Shown: positions 1-9,285 of the stretch, in pieces
Layout: the number at the start of each line of letters is the position of its first letter
How positions within the stretch are numbered: the first letter of the stretch is position 1
Source: Accumulibacter sp.
Lineage (GTDB): Bacteria; Pseudomonadota; Gammaproteobacteria; Burkholderiales; Rhodocyclaceae
Direction: 5' to 3'
Length of the DNA stretch: 64,000 nucleotides
Assembly: GCF_029255125.1 (NCBI RefSeq)
Contig: NZ_JAPUVR010000100.1
Span: 62,001 to 126,000, forward strand
The notes under the pieces: generated by a model
Told to the model about the DNA's origin: nothing
What the model saw: only the letters and a program-made list of their open reading frames with translations
Database searches by the model: none
Program-made: the position numbers and the translations under genes

Positions 1-393
1 GATGGCGCCGAGCCCGAGCGCTTGCGCGAAGTACTCGAGGTCGAGATCAGCACCTACGAGCAGGAGATGAAGCTCTCGGCGCGCATCTGGGAGGCGGCGG
101 GCGGTTACTCGCCGACGATCGGCATCCTTGGCGCGGTCATGGGTCTGATTCACGTGATGGAGAATCTTTCCGATCCGTCGAAGCTGGGGGCAGGGATCGC
201 GGTCGCCTTCGTCGCGACGATCTACGGCGTCGGACTTGCCAACCTGGTCTACCTGCCCATGGCCAACAAGCTGAAGACGCACATCAGTCGCCTGATCGTA
301 CAGCGCGAGATGATCGTCGATGGTCTGGTCGGGATCGCCAACGGTGATAACCCGCGCATCATCGAAAGCCGACTGCGGGGCTACCTTTTTTAA
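1..393 (+). CDS. motC: Flagellar motor stator protein MotC (MotA family), 3' part
   Basis: The reading frame is open from the first base of the window, so the N-terminal part lies outside it; 130 codons are present. The fragment holds the last two membrane segments of a MotA/PomA-type stator: one starting with SPTIGILGAVMGLI, which carries the family's conserved proline, and one around GAGIAVAFVATIYGVGLANLV. The basic C-terminal tail is cytoplasmic. MotA-type proteins form the proton channel with a MotB-type partner and turn the rotor. motD begins three bases after the stop, so the two are co-transcribed. I call it MotC rather than MotA because of its MotD partner and the flagellar-cluster location. 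Confidence 0.9.
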   Translation, partial: DGAEPERLREVLEVEISTYEQEMKLSARIWEAAGGYSPTIGILGAVMGLIHVMENLSDPSKLGAGIAVAFVATIYGVGLANLVYLPMANKLKTHISRLIVQREMIVDGLVGIANGDNPRIIESRLRGYLF

Positions 394-396
394 GCG

Positions 397-1221
397 ATGG
401 CCCGGCGCAGAATTGACGACGAACACGACAACCACGAGCGCTGGCTTGTCTCGTACGCTGATTTCATTACCTTGCTCTTTGCCTTCTTCGTCGTGATGTA
501 CGCTCTTTCGTCCGTCAACGAGGGCAAGTACCGCATTCTCAGCGATTCCATGGTCAGCGCCTTTCGCAATCTTCCGGTCCAGGCAAGCGGGCAGGTGCCA
601 ACCATGCTGTCGCCGCCGGTGCCGAAATCGGGTGTGTTGACGGCCAAACCGCAGGAAGTAGCGCGCCAGAAGCAGCGCGAGAAAATGCGCAACATTGCCA
701 AGGAGATCATGGAAGTGATGGCGCCGCTGGTCGAGCAGGGAAAGGTTCGGGTGCTCGAAACCAGCCGCGGGGTGAGCATCGAGATCAACGACAGCATTCT
801 GTTCTCGCCTGGCCAGGCGCAAATCCAGGTACAGTTGGCGCGGGCTATGCAGTCGATTGCCGAGGTGCTGGTGTCGGCCGAGTTTCCAATCACCATCGAG
901 GGCCATACGGATAACGTGCCGATCAAGAACGCGCAGTTTCCGTCCAACTGGGAGCTGTCGGCAGTACGCGCGACGACGGTGTTGCGGCTGTTCGCCGATG
1001 CCGGCATCGCTGCTGAGCGGCTGACGGCGATTGGTTATGCCGACACGCGGCCGGTCGAGCCGAATCTCCTGCCCGATGGTCGGGCGCGCAACCGGCGGGT
1101 GACGATCCTGATCGACTCGACGATCCCGGAGAAGGGAACGGAACTCGATTTTCCCGAGCGCAGCCCGCCATCGCCGGCGCCGCGCAGCGCAGGCGGCCCA
1201 TCGGCGGTGATTCCGCGGTAG
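397..1221 (+). CDS. motD: Flagellar motor stator protein MotD (MotB family)
   Basis: A 274-residue MotB-type protein. The short basic N-terminus is followed by a single membrane helix containing SYADFITLLFAFFVVMY; Asp22 in that motif matches the proton-binding aspartate of MotB. An OmpA-like peptidoglycan-binding domain spans roughly residues 120-245, with the signature GHTDNVPI followed by NWELSAVRA and, later, GRARNRRV. The Pro-rich tail is likely disordered. It should anchor the MotC channel to the cell wall. The N-terminus MARRRIDDEH...NHERWLVSYADF closely resembles Pseudomonas MotD as I remember it, which favours MotD over MotB. Confidence 0.93.
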   Translation: MARRRIDDEHDNHERWLVSYADFITLLFAFFVVMYALSSVNEGKYRILSDSMVSAFRNLPVQASGQVPTMLSPPVPKSGVLTAKPQEVARQKQREKMRNIAKEIMEVMAPLVEQGKVRVLETSRGVSIEINDSILFSPGQAQIQVQLARAMQSIAEVLVSAEFPITIEGHTDNVPIKNAQFPSNWELSAVRATTVLRLFADAGIAAERLTAIGYADTRPVEPNLLPDGRARNRRVTILIDSTIPEKGTELDFPERSPPSPAPRSAGGPSAVIPR

Positions 1222-1229
1222 AAGGGGTT

Positions 1230-1697
1230 TCAGGCTCGATCAGCGATGCGGCCTCTGGCCGACGATGTGCTCTGTCCGTCCGGGCCGTAGAGGCCTGGCG
1301 GTGCTCCGGCACCGAGGATGCTCAGCGCCTCGGCGGTGTGCTGCAGATGCAGGCGGATCAGTTCACCGTTCATCTGGTTCAGATCGCGCGCTTCTTCGGT
1401 AAGCGAGCGCAGGCGGGTCCACGCGGCACAGGCTTTTGTCTCTGCGGGGTGTGCGGCAAACCATGCGGCCATGCCTTGCCGATCCGGCATGCGGCCGTCG
1501 GCCGCCAGCAGGCGGCTGCGTTGCTCGGCGAGTTGGGCAAGTTGGTTGCTCAGCCGACCCTTGTCCTGCAGCAGGTCGCTCATCTGGTCAACCTCTCCCT
1601 GGACGAGCAGTTCACGCTCGGTTCGCAGCAGCGCAACGAAGCGCTCTATCGCGAGGCACTCGTCATCCAGCGTTCGCCGCAGGTCGATCGTTGTCAC
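1230..1697 (-). CDS. flgN: Flagellar export chaperone FlgN
   Basis: A 155-residue, mainly helical protein with the FlgN-family pattern: an N-terminal helix with LxxExxxLxxFxxLLxxEr-like spacing (LDDECLAIERFVALLRTERE), a second helix rich in Gln and Leu, and a C-terminal LNQMNGELIRLHLQ helix. FlgN is the cytoplasmic chaperone that holds the hook-filament junction proteins FlgK and FlgL for export. Both clients are encoded about 9 kb away in this window. It lies 21 bases after flgM on the same strand and should share the sigma-28 promoter upstream of flgM. Family assignment rests on pattern and context, since FlgN proteins are weakly conserved. Confidence 0.85.
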   Translation of the reverse strand: MTTIDLRRTLDDECLAIERFVALLRTERELLVQGEVDQMSDLLQDKGRLSNQLAQLAEQRSRLLAADGRMPDRQGMAAWFAAHPAETKACAAWTRLRSLTEEARDLNQMNGELIRLHLQHTAEALSILGAGAPPGLYGPDGQSTSSARGRIADRA

Positions 1698-1718
1698 GGG
1701 GTAGCGGCAGAATGACGA

Positions 1719-2000
1719 TCAGGCACGCCTTTGCGTCGAGATCAATTCGGTTGCCGAGACGATCAGGCGGTCGGCAACCGCCGACGCATTGATCGTGAAG
1801 CGACCATCGGCGATGGCTTCCTTGATTTCGCCCACTCGTGTGACGTCAAACGACGGCGTTTCAGCCGACGATTGCAACTGGGCTGCCAGTCCACTCAGAT
1901 GAACCTCGCTCGCGGCGCCGTCGGCCGGCCGGGTTCCGCCTGTTCGGTTGCGCGTCTCGCTGATGATGCTCGCGCTGCTTGTTGTGCGGTCAATTTTCAC
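1719..2000 (-). CDS. flgM: Anti-sigma-28 factor FlgM
   Basis: A 93-residue protein starting MKIDRT and ending with the helical FlgM core: VxxIKxAIxxGxFxIxxxxVADxLI is visible as RVGEIKEAIADGRFTINASA followed by VADRLI. FlgM binds and inhibits FliA (sigma-28) until the hook-basal body is finished, when FlgM is exported. The N-terminal 45 residues look unstructured, as expected for an exported intrinsically disordered protein. The start codon is GTG, with AGGGG eleven bases upstream in the transcribed direction. A near-perfect sigma-28 promoter lies 35-61 bases upstream, giving the usual feedback loop. Confidence 0.92.
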   Translation of the reverse strand: MKIDRTTSSASIISETRNRTGGTRPADGAASEVHLSGLAAQLQSSAETPSFDVTRVGEIKEAIADGRFTINASAVADRLIVSATELISTQRRA

Positions 2001-2034
2001 GCTCTTGCCCCTAGAAAGTTTGTGTTCAATGTCT

Positions 2035-2061
2035 TTATCGGCGGCCCGGGACCGAACTTTA
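2035..2061 (-). promoter_or_regulatory. Sigma-28 (FliA) promoter of flgM-flgN
   Basis: Read on the minus strand the sequence is TAAAGTTC, 11 bases, GCCGATAA. This matches the classical FliA consensus (TAAAGTTT-N11-GCCGATAA) at all but one position. Transcription would start near 2027, leaving a leader of about 27 bases before the flgM GTG. Confidence 0.88.
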
Positions 2062-2091
2062 ACCTGATTTCGGCAGAATACGGGAACGCTG

Positions 2092-2811
2092 TCAATATCT
2101 TACTTCGACAATACCGCCGTTGCGCGCGATCCCGCTGACGATCTGGCCGGAACTTGTCCTGACCTGGGTGAGCTGGCCGTCGGCCGCGTTGTTGAGTGCC
2201 TTTCCCTCATTGCTAACGGTAAAACCCGGACCACTGGTCAGCAGTTTCACGCTCTGCCCGAGTTGGACAGCCCAGGGCGCGATCAGTGCGTCGCTGCGCA
2301 GCGCCTGGCCGGCGGCCAGACCATTGCGCAGCGCCTTGCCAATGGCCTGTCGCGGTTCGGTCAGGACGGTGGCGGGCAAGGCTCCGAGGTCGCCGTCGAG
2401 CAGGCGAACATCGGATTCAGTGATGACCTCGCCGGCGGCGAGTTGACGCGCCGCGCTCAGGTGCTTGCCGGAGATCCTGACCTGAACCGGGACGTAGATA
2501 CTCCAGGGTGTTGGGCCGAGGCACCGAACGCCGATGCTGCTGCGGCCCCACAGACGATTTCCTGGCGGCAGAAAGGGTTCGAAAGCGCTGCAGGTCGCCT
2601 GCTGCGCATGCCGGTCGAGTGGCCCGAAGCTGTAAGTGACTACGCCGGGTAAGCCTCTTGTGTTGGCCCCCAGAAATTGCTCGACAGCCGTCGACAAGGA
2701 CGCCTGCGCCGACACCTTGTCGGCAGAAAAGGCGAGCACAAGGCCAAACACAAGACCAAGCAGAAAACGGCAAGCGTCTCGGTGCGGAGCGCGCGGCAAT
2801 GAGATACACAT
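2092..2811 (-). CDS. flgA: Flagellar P-ring assembly chaperone FlgA
   Basis: A 239-residue secreted protein. From the chosen start, MCISLPRAPHRD leads into the hydrophobic stretch FLLGLVFGLVLAFSADKVSAQA, a good signal peptide. The C-terminal SAF-like domain of FlgA follows, with QLAAGEVITESDVRLL, GQALRSDAL, VQLGQSVKLLTSGPGFTVS and ending GGIVEVRY. FlgA helps FlgI assemble into the P-ring in the periplasm. A longer frame reaches a GTG at 2940 but would put 43 extra residues ahead of the signal peptide. GGAGG lies only one base before the chosen ATG, so the exact start is uncertain. It is divergent from the flgB operon. Confidence 0.88.
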   Translation of the reverse strand: MCISLPRAPHRDACRFLLGLVFGLVLAFSADKVSAQASLSTAVEQFLGANTRGLPGVVTYSFGPLDRHAQQATCSAFEPFLPPGNRLWGRSSIGVRCLGPTPWSIYVPVQVRISGKHLSAARQLAAGEVITESDVRLLDGDLGALPATVLTEPRQAIGKALRNGLAAGQALRSDALIAPWAVQLGQSVKLLTSGPGFTVSNEGKALNNAADGQLTQVRTSSGQIVSGIARNGGIVEVRY

Positions 2812-2978
2812 GCCTCCATTCTGCCCGATTCTCAGCCGGGTGGAGCAGATTCGTCGGCTCGCTTCACCGGCAAGAGGACTGCGGTTGGCGGCAATTCTTG
2901 CCGGCAACGCGGCAATCTCGGGTAGGCGCGGCTGCTGCACCGTGGTGGTCGTCGGCTGTGGTCAGTCGTCTGCGGACC

Positions 2979-2993
2979 TGGTACGGAGTTTGC
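2979..2993 (+). promoter_or_regulatory. Sigma-54 (RpoN) promoter of the flgB operon
   Basis: The sequence TGGTACG-GAGT-TTGC matches the RpoN consensus TGGCACG-N4-TTGC with one change. The invariant GG and GC dinucleotides are 12 bases apart, as required. Transcription would start about 12 bases after the GC, near 3005, and flgB starts at 3031. This is the usual promoter class for hook-basal-body operons in bacteria with a FleQ/FlrC-type hierarchy. Confidence 0.82.
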
Positions 2994-3030
2994 GTCAATG
3001 TTGGCCAGAAACACTGCAGCGGAGGCCGCC

Positions 3031-3435
3031 ATGCTGAGCAAACTCGACCGAGCGCTTTTCTTTCAGGAGCAGGCGCTGACCCTGCGTGCTGCGCGCCAGC
3101 AGGTGCTGGCAAGCAACATTGCAAACGCCGACACGCCGCACTATAAAGCGCGTGACTTCGCTTTTGCGGGTGCGCTGCAGCGGGCGTTAAGCGTCCGTGG
3201 TGTTGACAGCGTGCGTCTGCTGACAACCTCACCCAGGCATCTGGCGGGAAACGTGGACGCAGCGCTGACACCGATGCTCTACCGCCAGCCGGCACAGGCG
3301 AGCGCCGACGGCAATACCGTCGAAATGGATGTAGAGCGTGCCCAGCTCGCCGAGAACTCGATCTTCTATGAAGCCGGTCTCACCTTTCTCAGTGGTCAGT
3401 TGCGTACCCTGACCAGCGCGCTGCAAGGGCAATAG
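3031..3435 (+). CDS. flgB: Flagellar proximal rod protein FlgB
   Basis: A 134-residue rod protein. The N-terminus has the axial-protein pattern LRAARQQVLASNIANADTPH, which matches the LAxNIANxxTPGY motif of this family. The C-terminus has VEMDVERAQLAENSIFYEAG and ends in a heptad-like helix. FlgB forms the most proximal part of the rod above the MS-ring. The start at 3031 is chosen because GGAGG lies five bases upstream; an in-frame ATG at 2998 would sit before the predicted transcription start. It is the first gene of the flgBCDEFGHIJ run, with flgC two bases downstream. Confidence 0.94.
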   Translation: MLSKLDRALFFQEQALTLRAARQQVLASNIANADTPHYKARDFAFAGALQRALSVRGVDSVRLLTTSPRHLAGNVDAALTPMLYRQPAQASADGNTVEMDVERAQLAENSIFYEAGLTFLSGQLRTLTSALQGQ

Positions 3436-3437
3436 GC

Positions 3438-3842
3438 ATGAGCATGTTCGCGACCTTTCATGTTGCCGGCAGCGCCTTGACCGCACAGTCGATGCGTCTT
3501 AACGCAGTAGCCAGCAACCTGGCCAATGTAGACAGCGTCGTCACTGCGAACGGCAAGCCCTATCGCGCGAAGCAGGTGGTGTTCGCTGCCAGCCCGATGG
3601 GCAGTAGCGCTGCACAGGGAGTTCGGGTGCAGCAGGTCGTCGAGGACAGCACTCCTGGACGACTGGTCTATGATCCGCGCAATCCGGCTGCCGACGAACG
3701 CGGCTATGTCACGATGCCGAACGTCAGCGTGGTCGAGGAGATGACCAACATGATCTCGGCGGCACGTTCCTACCAGACCAACGCGGAAGTGATGAACACC
3801 GCCAAGCAGCTCCTCCTCAAAACGCTGGCGCTCGGCCAGTGA
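3438..3842 (+). CDS. flgC: Flagellar proximal rod protein FlgC
   Basis: A 134-residue rod protein of normal family length. The N-terminus shows AQSMRLNAVASNLANVDSVV and the C-terminus NVSVVEEMTNMISAARSYQT followed by NAEVMNTAKQLL, both diagnostic of FlgC. It stacks with FlgB and FlgF in the proximal rod in the periplasm and is secreted by the flagellar type III system without a cleaved signal. It begins two bases after flgB. Confidence 0.95.
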   Translation: MSMFATFHVAGSALTAQSMRLNAVASNLANVDSVVTANGKPYRAKQVVFAASPMGSSAAQGVRVQQVVEDSTPGRLVYDPRNPAADERGYVTMPNVSVVEEMTNMISAARSYQTNAEVMNTAKQLLLKTLALGQ

Positions 3843-3869
3843 AGGCCCGCAATCTGATCGGAGAATGGA

Positions 3870-4556
3870 ATGGCGAGCGTACAGGCTAGCAACTCAGCGA
3901 GTGACATTTTTGCTGCGCTCAACGCGCAGGCAACGGCGGCGAGCAGCGCGGGCGGCTCGACCAGCGCAGCCGTGCAGGACCGCTTTCTTCAGTTGCTGAT
4001 CACGCAACTGAAGAATCAGGACCCGCTCAACCCGCTCGATAACGCCGCGGTGACGACGCAAATCTCGCAAATCAACACGGTCGCCGGAATCGAGCGGCTG
4101 AATGCGACGTTGGAGACCCTGCTCGGAGCCTATGGCGAGAGCCAGGCAATGCAGGCGGCCGCCTTGATCGGAAAGGACGTTCTGGTCGGCGGTTCGGGGC
4201 TTGTCCTGGCCGGCAGTGAGGCGCGCGGTGGGGTGAATCTGGCTGGGCCGGCCGACCGCGTCGTGCTGACCGTTCTTGATGCTGCCGGCCGGTCCGTACA
4301 GACTCAGGTGCTCGGCGCGCACGAGGCCGGCAGCTTCAGCTTCGTCTGGGATGGCAGGACCGATACCGGGGCGGTCGCCCCCCCGGGAAACTACCGCTTC
4401 ACGGTGGTCGCAGAGCGCGCCGGTGAGAAGGTCGAGGCGACTGCGCTTCAGCTTGGTACGGTTTCTGCTTTGATCCGAGACAAGAGCGGCAGTTTCCAGC
4501 TTGATCTTGGCGGGCTTGGCCGAGTCAACTTCGACCAGGTGCAGCAGGTCTTTTAG
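3870..4556 (+). CDS. flgD: Flagellar hook-cap (scaffolding) protein FlgD
   Basis: A 228-residue protein. The N-terminal motif FLQLLITQLKNQDPLNPLDN (about residues 38-57) is the FlgD signature. It is followed by an Ig-like/FlgD tudor region with FSFVWDGRTDTG and PPGNYRFTVVA, typical of FLG_D_Ig repeats. FlgD caps the growing hook and directs FlgE polymerisation, then is discarded. GGAGAATGG precedes the ATG. It lies 27 bases after flgC and 15 bases before flgE. Confidence 0.94.
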   Translation: MASVQASNSASDIFAALNAQATAASSAGGSTSAAVQDRFLQLLITQLKNQDPLNPLDNAAVTTQISQINTVAGIERLNATLETLLGAYGESQAMQAAALIGKDVLVGGSGLVLAGSEARGGVNLAGPADRVVLTVLDAAGRSVQTQVLGAHEAGSFSFVWDGRTDTGAVAPPGNYRFTVVAERAGEKVEATALQLGTVSALIRDKSGSFQLDLGGLGRVNFDQVQQVF

Positions 4557-4571
4557 AGGTAGGGGATTGGC

Positions 4572-5822
4572 ATGAGCTTTCAGCAGGGTTTGAGCGGTCT
4601 CGGCGCGGCAGCATCGGCGCTCGATGTGATCGGTAACAACGTGGCGAACTCGAGCACCGTCGGGTTCAAAGGTGCGCGAGCCAACTTTTCCGACGTCTAT
4701 GCGGCATCGCTGGGTATCGTTGGCGCTTCGCAGGTGGGCATTGGTGTCGGGGTTTCGGCGATTCAGCAACAGTTCACGCAAGGCAACCTGACGACGACCA
4801 ACAATCCGCTCGACCTGGCGCTGAATGGCGGTGGCTTCTTCCGCATGAGCAACGCCGGTGCGATCACCTATACGCGCAACGGCCAGTTCCATCTGGACAA
4901 GGAAGGCTACATCATCAACGATCAAAACCTTCGCTTGACGGGCTATCCGGCTGGTGTCAACGGGTTGATCTCGCCGTCGAATCCGATCGAACTGCAGCTT
5001 TCGGCGAGCCAGATTGCGCCGCGGGCAACCAGCGATTCACTCTCTGGCAACCTTGCCGCGGTGATCAACCTGGACTCGCGCGAGGTCGTGCCGGCGCTGT
5101 CGCCATTCAACTACAACAATCCCGACACGTACAACTTCTCAACCGCGCTCAACGTCTTCGACACGCTGGGTGTGGCGCACAACTTGACGACCTATTACGT
5201 GCTGAATACACCGACTGCGCCCGACGGTGGCGAGTGGACTGTATATGCGACGCTGGACGGCGCCAATCCGCAACAGCTTCCGGGGAATCTGATCTTTGAT
5301 ACCGCTGGTGCCTTGAGTACGGCTTCGGCGCAGAAGGTCCTTCCTTCCTGGTCGCTGACGAGTGGCGCAGTGACCCCGTGGTCACCTGGGACAATCGATT
5401 TCACCGGATCAACCCAGTATGGCAGTGAGTCGAGCGTCGATCGCTTGACGCAGGGGGGGTACGCTGCCGGGAGTCTGGTTGGCATTGGCGTGGGCAAGGA
5501 TGGCGTCGTTCAGGGACGCTACAGCAATGGTCAGACGCGCAACATGGGGCAGATTGTGTTGGCCACCTTTGCCGATCCAAACGGGCTGCTCAACCTGGGC
5601 AACAATCAGTGGAATCCCACCTCGGTCTCCGGCCCCGAACTGGTCGGGGCGCCGGCTTCCGGTAGTCGCGGCGTCGTTCAGTCGGCGGCAGTCGAGGACT
5701 CCAACGTGGACCTGACGCGCCAACTGGTCGACATGATTACCGCGCAGCGCAACTATCAGGCCAACGCGCAGACGATCAAGACGCAGGATCAGATCATGCA
5801 GACGCTGGTGAATCTGCGCTGA
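4572..5822 (+). CDS. flgE: Flagellar hook protein FlgE
   Basis: A 416-residue hook subunit. The N-terminus MSFQQGLSGLGAAASALDVI leads into GNNVANSSTVGFKGARANF. A middle hook domain contains NNPLDLALNGGGFFRM and YTRNGQFHLDKEGYI. The C-terminus carries SNVDLTRQLVDMITAQRNYQ, the shared axial-protein signature. About 420 residues is usual. It polymerises into the hook outside the cell. TAGAGGTAGGGG precedes the ATG. Confidence 0.95.
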   Translation: MSFQQGLSGLGAAASALDVIGNNVANSSTVGFKGARANFSDVYAASLGIVGASQVGIGVGVSAIQQQFTQGNLTTTNNPLDLALNGGGFFRMSNAGAITYTRNGQFHLDKEGYIINDQNLRLTGYPAGVNGLISPSNPIELQLSASQIAPRATSDSLSGNLAAVINLDSREVVPALSPFNYNNPDTYNFSTALNVFDTLGVAHNLTTYYVLNTPTAPDGGEWTVYATLDGANPQQLPGNLIFDTAGALSTASAQKVLPSWSLTSGAVTPWSPGTIDFTGSTQYGSESSVDRLTQGGYAAGSLVGIGVGKDGVVQGRYSNGQTRNMGQIVLATFADPNGLLNLGNNQWNPTSVSGPELVGAPASGSRGVVQSAAVEDSNVDLTRQLVDMITAQRNYQANAQTIKTQDQIMQTLVNLR

Positions 5823-5856
5823 GGGCTGAGGACGCAGCGGACAGGAAGAGCGGCGA

Positions 5857-6606
5857 ATGGACCGTCTGATCTACACCGCGATGAGTGGTGCCAAGCAGGC
5901 TTTCCTGCAACAGGCAGGGGTTGCCCAGAATCTGGCCAACGCCACGTCCACCGGCTACCGCGCGATGGAGCATCGCTTTCGCGCTGTTCCGATCGTTGGG
6001 CCGGGCGCGCCTACCCGCGCATTTGCCGTCGACGCATCGGTTGCCAACGTCTTCGAGCCCGGACCGATGATCGCTACCGGCCGGCCGCTCGACATCGCCG
6101 TCCAGGGCGCGGGCTGGCTGGCCGTCGAGGGTGTGAATGGGCGCGAAGCTTACACGCGCGCCGGCAATCTTTCCACCGACGCCAACGGTCTGCTGCAGAC
6201 CAGCAGCGGTTTCAATGTCCTCGGCGAAGGTGGCCCGATCACCTTGCCGCCCGACAATACAATCGCGATTGCCGCTGATGGAACGGTTTCAGCGATTCCG
6301 CGCCGTGGCGCCGGGGCACTCAACACAGCCACCGTGGTGGGCCGGATCAAACTGGTCAATCCACCGCTAAACGATCTTGTGCGCAGCGATGACGGGCTCT
6401 TCCGCACGCGTAACGGCGACGAGGCGCCAGTCGACGAGGCGGTCAGACTCGCGCCGGAAACGCTCGAGGGTAGCAACACGAATACCGTCGACTCGATGGT
6501 CAGGATGATCAGCCTGGCACGTCAGTTCGAAATGCAGATCAAGATGCTGCAAACCGCCGACGCGAACGCGCGTGCGGCGACGCAGCTCCTGACGATGAAC
6601 CGCTAA
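5857..6606 (+). CDS. flgF: Flagellar proximal rod protein FlgF
   Basis: A 249-residue rod protein starting [20 protein letters not shown], with [20 protein letters not shown], the central [20 protein letters not shown] and the C-terminal [20 protein letters not shown]. The opening MDRLIY is typical of FlgF and separates it from FlgG. It joins the proximal to the distal rod in the periplasm. AGGAAGAGCGG lies upstream of the ATG. It is 34 bases after flgE and 14 before flgG. Confidence 0.94.
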   Translation: MDRLIYTAMSGAKQAFLQQAGVAQNLANATSTGYRAMEHRFRAVPIVGPGAPTRAFAVDASVANVFEPGPMIATGRPLDIAVQGAGWLAVEGVNGREAYTRAGNLSTDANGLLQTSSGFNVLGEGGPITLPPDNTIAIAADGTVSAIPRRGAGALNTATVVGRIKLVNPPLNDLVRSDDGLFRTRNGDEAPVDEAVRLAPETLEGSNTNTVDSMVRMISLARQFEMQIKMLQTADANARAATQLLTMNR

Positions 6607-6620
6607 GAGGACGAACACGA

Positions 6621-7403
6621 ATGATTCGCTCGCTGTGGACCGCCAGCACCGGCCTGAATGCGCAGCAGGTGCAAATCGACATCATCGCCAACAATCTGGC
6701 GAACGTCAGTACGAACGGCTTCAAACAGGCTCGCGGCATCTTTGCCGACCTGATCTACCAGACCTTGCGCCAGCCAGGCGCGCAGTCGTCGCAAACGACG
6801 CAGATTCCTGACGGTCTGCAGATCGGCCTGGGCGCGACGCCGGTATCGACCGGGCGCATCTTCACGCAGGGTTCGCCGCAGCAGACCGGGAACGGTCTCG
6901 ACTTGGCGATCAACGGCGCGGGTTTCTTTCAGGTGTTGCTGCCGGACGGGACGACCGCCTATACGCGTGACGGTTCGTTTCAACGCGACAGCCAGGGGCA
7001 GATCGTCACTGCGAATGGCTATGTCTTGCAGCCGGCGATCACGATCCCAGCGAATGCTCTGACGCTGACGATCGGGACCGACGGCGTGGTAAACATTACC
7101 CAGCCGGGTTCGGCAGCGGCAGTGCAGATCGGTACCATCCAGGTCGCCACCTTCATCAACAACGGCGGCTTGCAAAGCATGGGCGAGAACCTCTATCTCG
7201 AAACGGCTTCGAGCGGCACGCCGACGCCAAACACACCCGGAACCAACGGTTCGGGAATTGTTCTGCAGAACTACGTCGAGGCTTCGAACGTCAATGTGGC
7301 GCAGGAACTGGTCATGATGATCCAGACGCAACGAGCTTACGAGCTCAACTCCAAGGTCGTGTCCACTTCGGACCAGATGCTTGGACGACTGACGCAGCTA
7401 TAG
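6621..7403 (+). CDS. flgG: Flagellar distal rod protein FlgG
   Basis: A 260-residue protein, the canonical FlgG length. It begins [20 protein letters not shown], then [20 protein letters not shown]. The FlgG-specific region includes [19 protein letters not shown]. The C-terminus is [20 protein letters not shown]. FlgG forms the distal rod that crosses the P- and L-rings. flgH begins nine bases downstream. Confidence 0.95.
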   Translation: MIRSLWTASTGLNAQQVQIDIIANNLANVSTNGFKQARGIFADLIYQTLRQPGAQSSQTTQIPDGLQIGLGATPVSTGRIFTQGSPQQTGNGLDLAINGAGFFQVLLPDGTTAYTRDGSFQRDSQGQIVTANGYVLQPAITIPANALTLTIGTDGVVNITQPGSAAAVQIGTIQVATFINNGGLQSMGENLYLETASSGTPTPNTPGTNGSGIVLQNYVEASNVNVAQELVMMIQTQRAYELNSKVVSTSDQMLGRLTQL

Positions 7404-7411
7404 GTCCGAGG

Positions 7412-8101
7412 ATGAGCACCTGCTTGGCGGCGCGACGCTGGTCGATCTGTTGCTTGGCGCTTGGCCTCGCTGCGTGCGCCAGCGTGCCGCCGACCAACGT
7501 TCACCAGCCAATGACGGCGCGCCCGCAGCAGCGCTCGGACCAGTTCGTCGCCAACCTGGCAGCGACCGGCAGCATCTACCAGGCGGGGACTTCGCGTACC
7601 CTTTTCGAAGATCGCCGCGCGCGCTATGTCGGCGATACGATTACGGTGACGATCACCGAGAACACTTCGGCGGCGACGAAGTCGAATGCCAGCCTTGCCA
7701 AGACGGGCAGTATCAGCGCGGCCGCCGGACCCATCGTCGGTTTGCCCGGAAAGTCGTTTCAGGGGATGCAGTTGACGGCCAACAGCAGCAACAGTGCCAA
7801 CGGCAAGGGCGAAGCGGCGGCGAACAACGTTTTCACGGGAACAATCACGGTTACCGTGATCGAGGTTCTGGCGAACGGCAACCTGCTCGTTTCCGGAGAG
7901 AAGCAAGTTGCCATAGGACACGGTCAGGAATACATCCGCCTGTCGGGAATCGTCAATCCGTATTTCGTCAACGCGGCCAACACGATTGCCTCGTCGCAGG
8001 TAGCGGACGCCCGCATCGAGTACAAGGAAAGCGGTGCGATCAGCGAAGCGCAGGTCATGGGCTGGCTGGCACGCTTCTTCCTTTCGGTTCTTCCATTCTG
8101 A
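7412..8101 (+). CDS. flgH: Flagellar L-ring lipoprotein FlgH
   Basis: A 229-residue lipoprotein. The signal peptide ends in the lipobox LAAC (about residue 22), so it is anchored in the outer membrane, where FlgH forms the L-ring bushing. Family motifs are SIYQAGTSRTLFEDRRARYV followed by GDTITVTITE, then GNLLVSGEKQV and the ending GWLARFFLSVLPF. The start ATG has GAGG immediately upstream. It is followed by flgI after 15 bases. Confidence 0.95.
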   Translation: MSTCLAARRWSICCLALGLAACASVPPTNVHQPMTARPQQRSDQFVANLAATGSIYQAGTSRTLFEDRRARYVGDTITVTITENTSAATKSNASLAKTGSISAAAGPIVGLPGKSFQGMQLTANSSNSANGKGEAAANNVFTGTITVTVIEVLANGNLLVSGEKQVAIGHGQEYIRLSGIVNPYFVNAANTIASSQVADARIEYKESGAISEAQVMGWLARFFLSVLPF

Positions 8102-8116
8102 CGAGGACGGGAATCG

Positions 8117-9250
8117 ATGTTCGACATCAAGCTCGGGGAAAACCGCGTGCCGCTGTGGACCAAGCTGCTGACCAGCTTGCTCCTGGCGCTGCTGAGCGTA
8201 TCGGCGACGGCGGAGCGGATCAAGGATCTGGCTTCCTTGCAAGGCGTGCGCAACAACCAGCTCGTCGGCTATGGCCTGGTCGTCGGCCTGGACGGCAGCG
8301 GCGACCAGACGACCCAGACCCCGTTTACCACGCAGAGCATCATCAACATGTTGGCGCAGCTTGGCACGACGCTGCCGACGACGCAGTCGCTACAGCTCAA
8401 GAACGTTGCTGCTGTCATGGTGACGGCGATGCTGCCGCCCTTCGCGCGTATCGGGCAACAGATCGACGTGACCGTTTCCTCGATGGGCAACGCCAAGAGT
8501 CTGCGCGGCGGGACACTCGTCATGACGCCGCTGAAAGGCGCCGACGGGCAGATTTACGCGCAGGCACAGGGAAACCTTCTGGTTGGCGGAGCCGGTGCAG
8601 CTTCCGGTGGCAGCAAGGTGACCGTCAACCATTTGCTCGCCGGCCGCATCGCCGGCGGCGCAACTGTCGAACGCGAGGTGCCGACGGCTTTGGGGCAGGG
8701 GTCTTTCGTCCATTATGAAATGGGCACCACGGATTTCGCGACGACGCAGAAGGTGGTCGAGGTGATCAATCGTGAAATCGGACCGGGAACGGCGGAGGCG
8801 GTAGACGGCCGGTTGATTCGCGTTTCTGCGCCGCAGGAAGCCAACAGCCGGGTTGCCTTTCTCGGTCGCGTCGAGAGCCTGGAAGTGCGCCCGGCGAAGG
8901 GTGCGGCACGAGTGATCATCAACCCGCGCACGGGTTCGGTGGTGATGAATCAGACGGTGACCATCGACTCGTGTGCGGTGGCGCACGGTAACTTGTCGGT
9001 GGTCATCAACAGCGAACAGAAGGTCAGCCAGCCGAACGCGCTGGCTGGCGGTCAGACTGTCGCCACCACGCAGAGCGACATCGACGTCCGGCAAAGCGGG
9101 GGTTCGCTGCTCCACCTGAAGGCGGGCGTCAATCTGGCCGAAGTGGTCAAGGCGGTCAATGCGCTGGGCGCCGGGCCGCTCGATCTGTTGTCCATCCTGC
9201 AGTCGATGAAAGCCGCTGGTGCACTGCGCGCCGAGCTCGAGATCATCTGA
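8117..9250 (+). CDS. flgI: Flagellar P-ring protein FlgI
   Basis: A 377-residue protein. The N-terminus carries a cleavable signal ([17 protein letters not shown]), followed by the mature start [20 protein letters not shown], which is near invariant in FlgI. Later motifs are [14 protein letters not shown]-like [15 protein letters not shown] and the C-terminal [14 protein letters not shown] ending. FlgI builds the P-ring in the peptidoglycan layer with help from FlgA (encoded at 2.1-2.8 kb). Translation of flgJ starts 36 bases downstream. Confidence 0.95.
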   Translation: MFDIKLGENRVPLWTKLLTSLLLALLSVSATAERIKDLASLQGVRNNQLVGYGLVVGLDGSGDQTTQTPFTTQSIINMLAQLGTTLPTTQSLQLKNVAAVMVTAMLPPFARIGQQIDVTVSSMGNAKSLRGGTLVMTPLKGADGQIYAQAQGNLLVGGAGAASGGSKVTVNHLLAGRIAGGATVEREVPTALGQGSFVHYEMGTTDFATTQKVVEVINREIGPGTAEAVDGRLIRVSAPQEANSRVAFLGRVESLEVRPAKGAARVIINPRTGSVVMNQTVTIDSCAVAHGNLSVVINSEQKVSQPNALAGGQTVATTQSDIDVRQSGGSLLHLKAGVNLAEVVKAVNALGAGPLDLLSILQSMKAAGALRAELEII

Positions 9251-9285
9251 GACGCTTGCCCTGAATCTTCGTGAGGGGGACGTGA

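Noticed and set aside
2861..2940. Possible sigma-54 promoter for flgA around CGGCAAGAATTGC on the minus strand
   Set aside because: The GG and GC elements are 10 bases apart instead of 12, so it would not bind sigma-54 properly.
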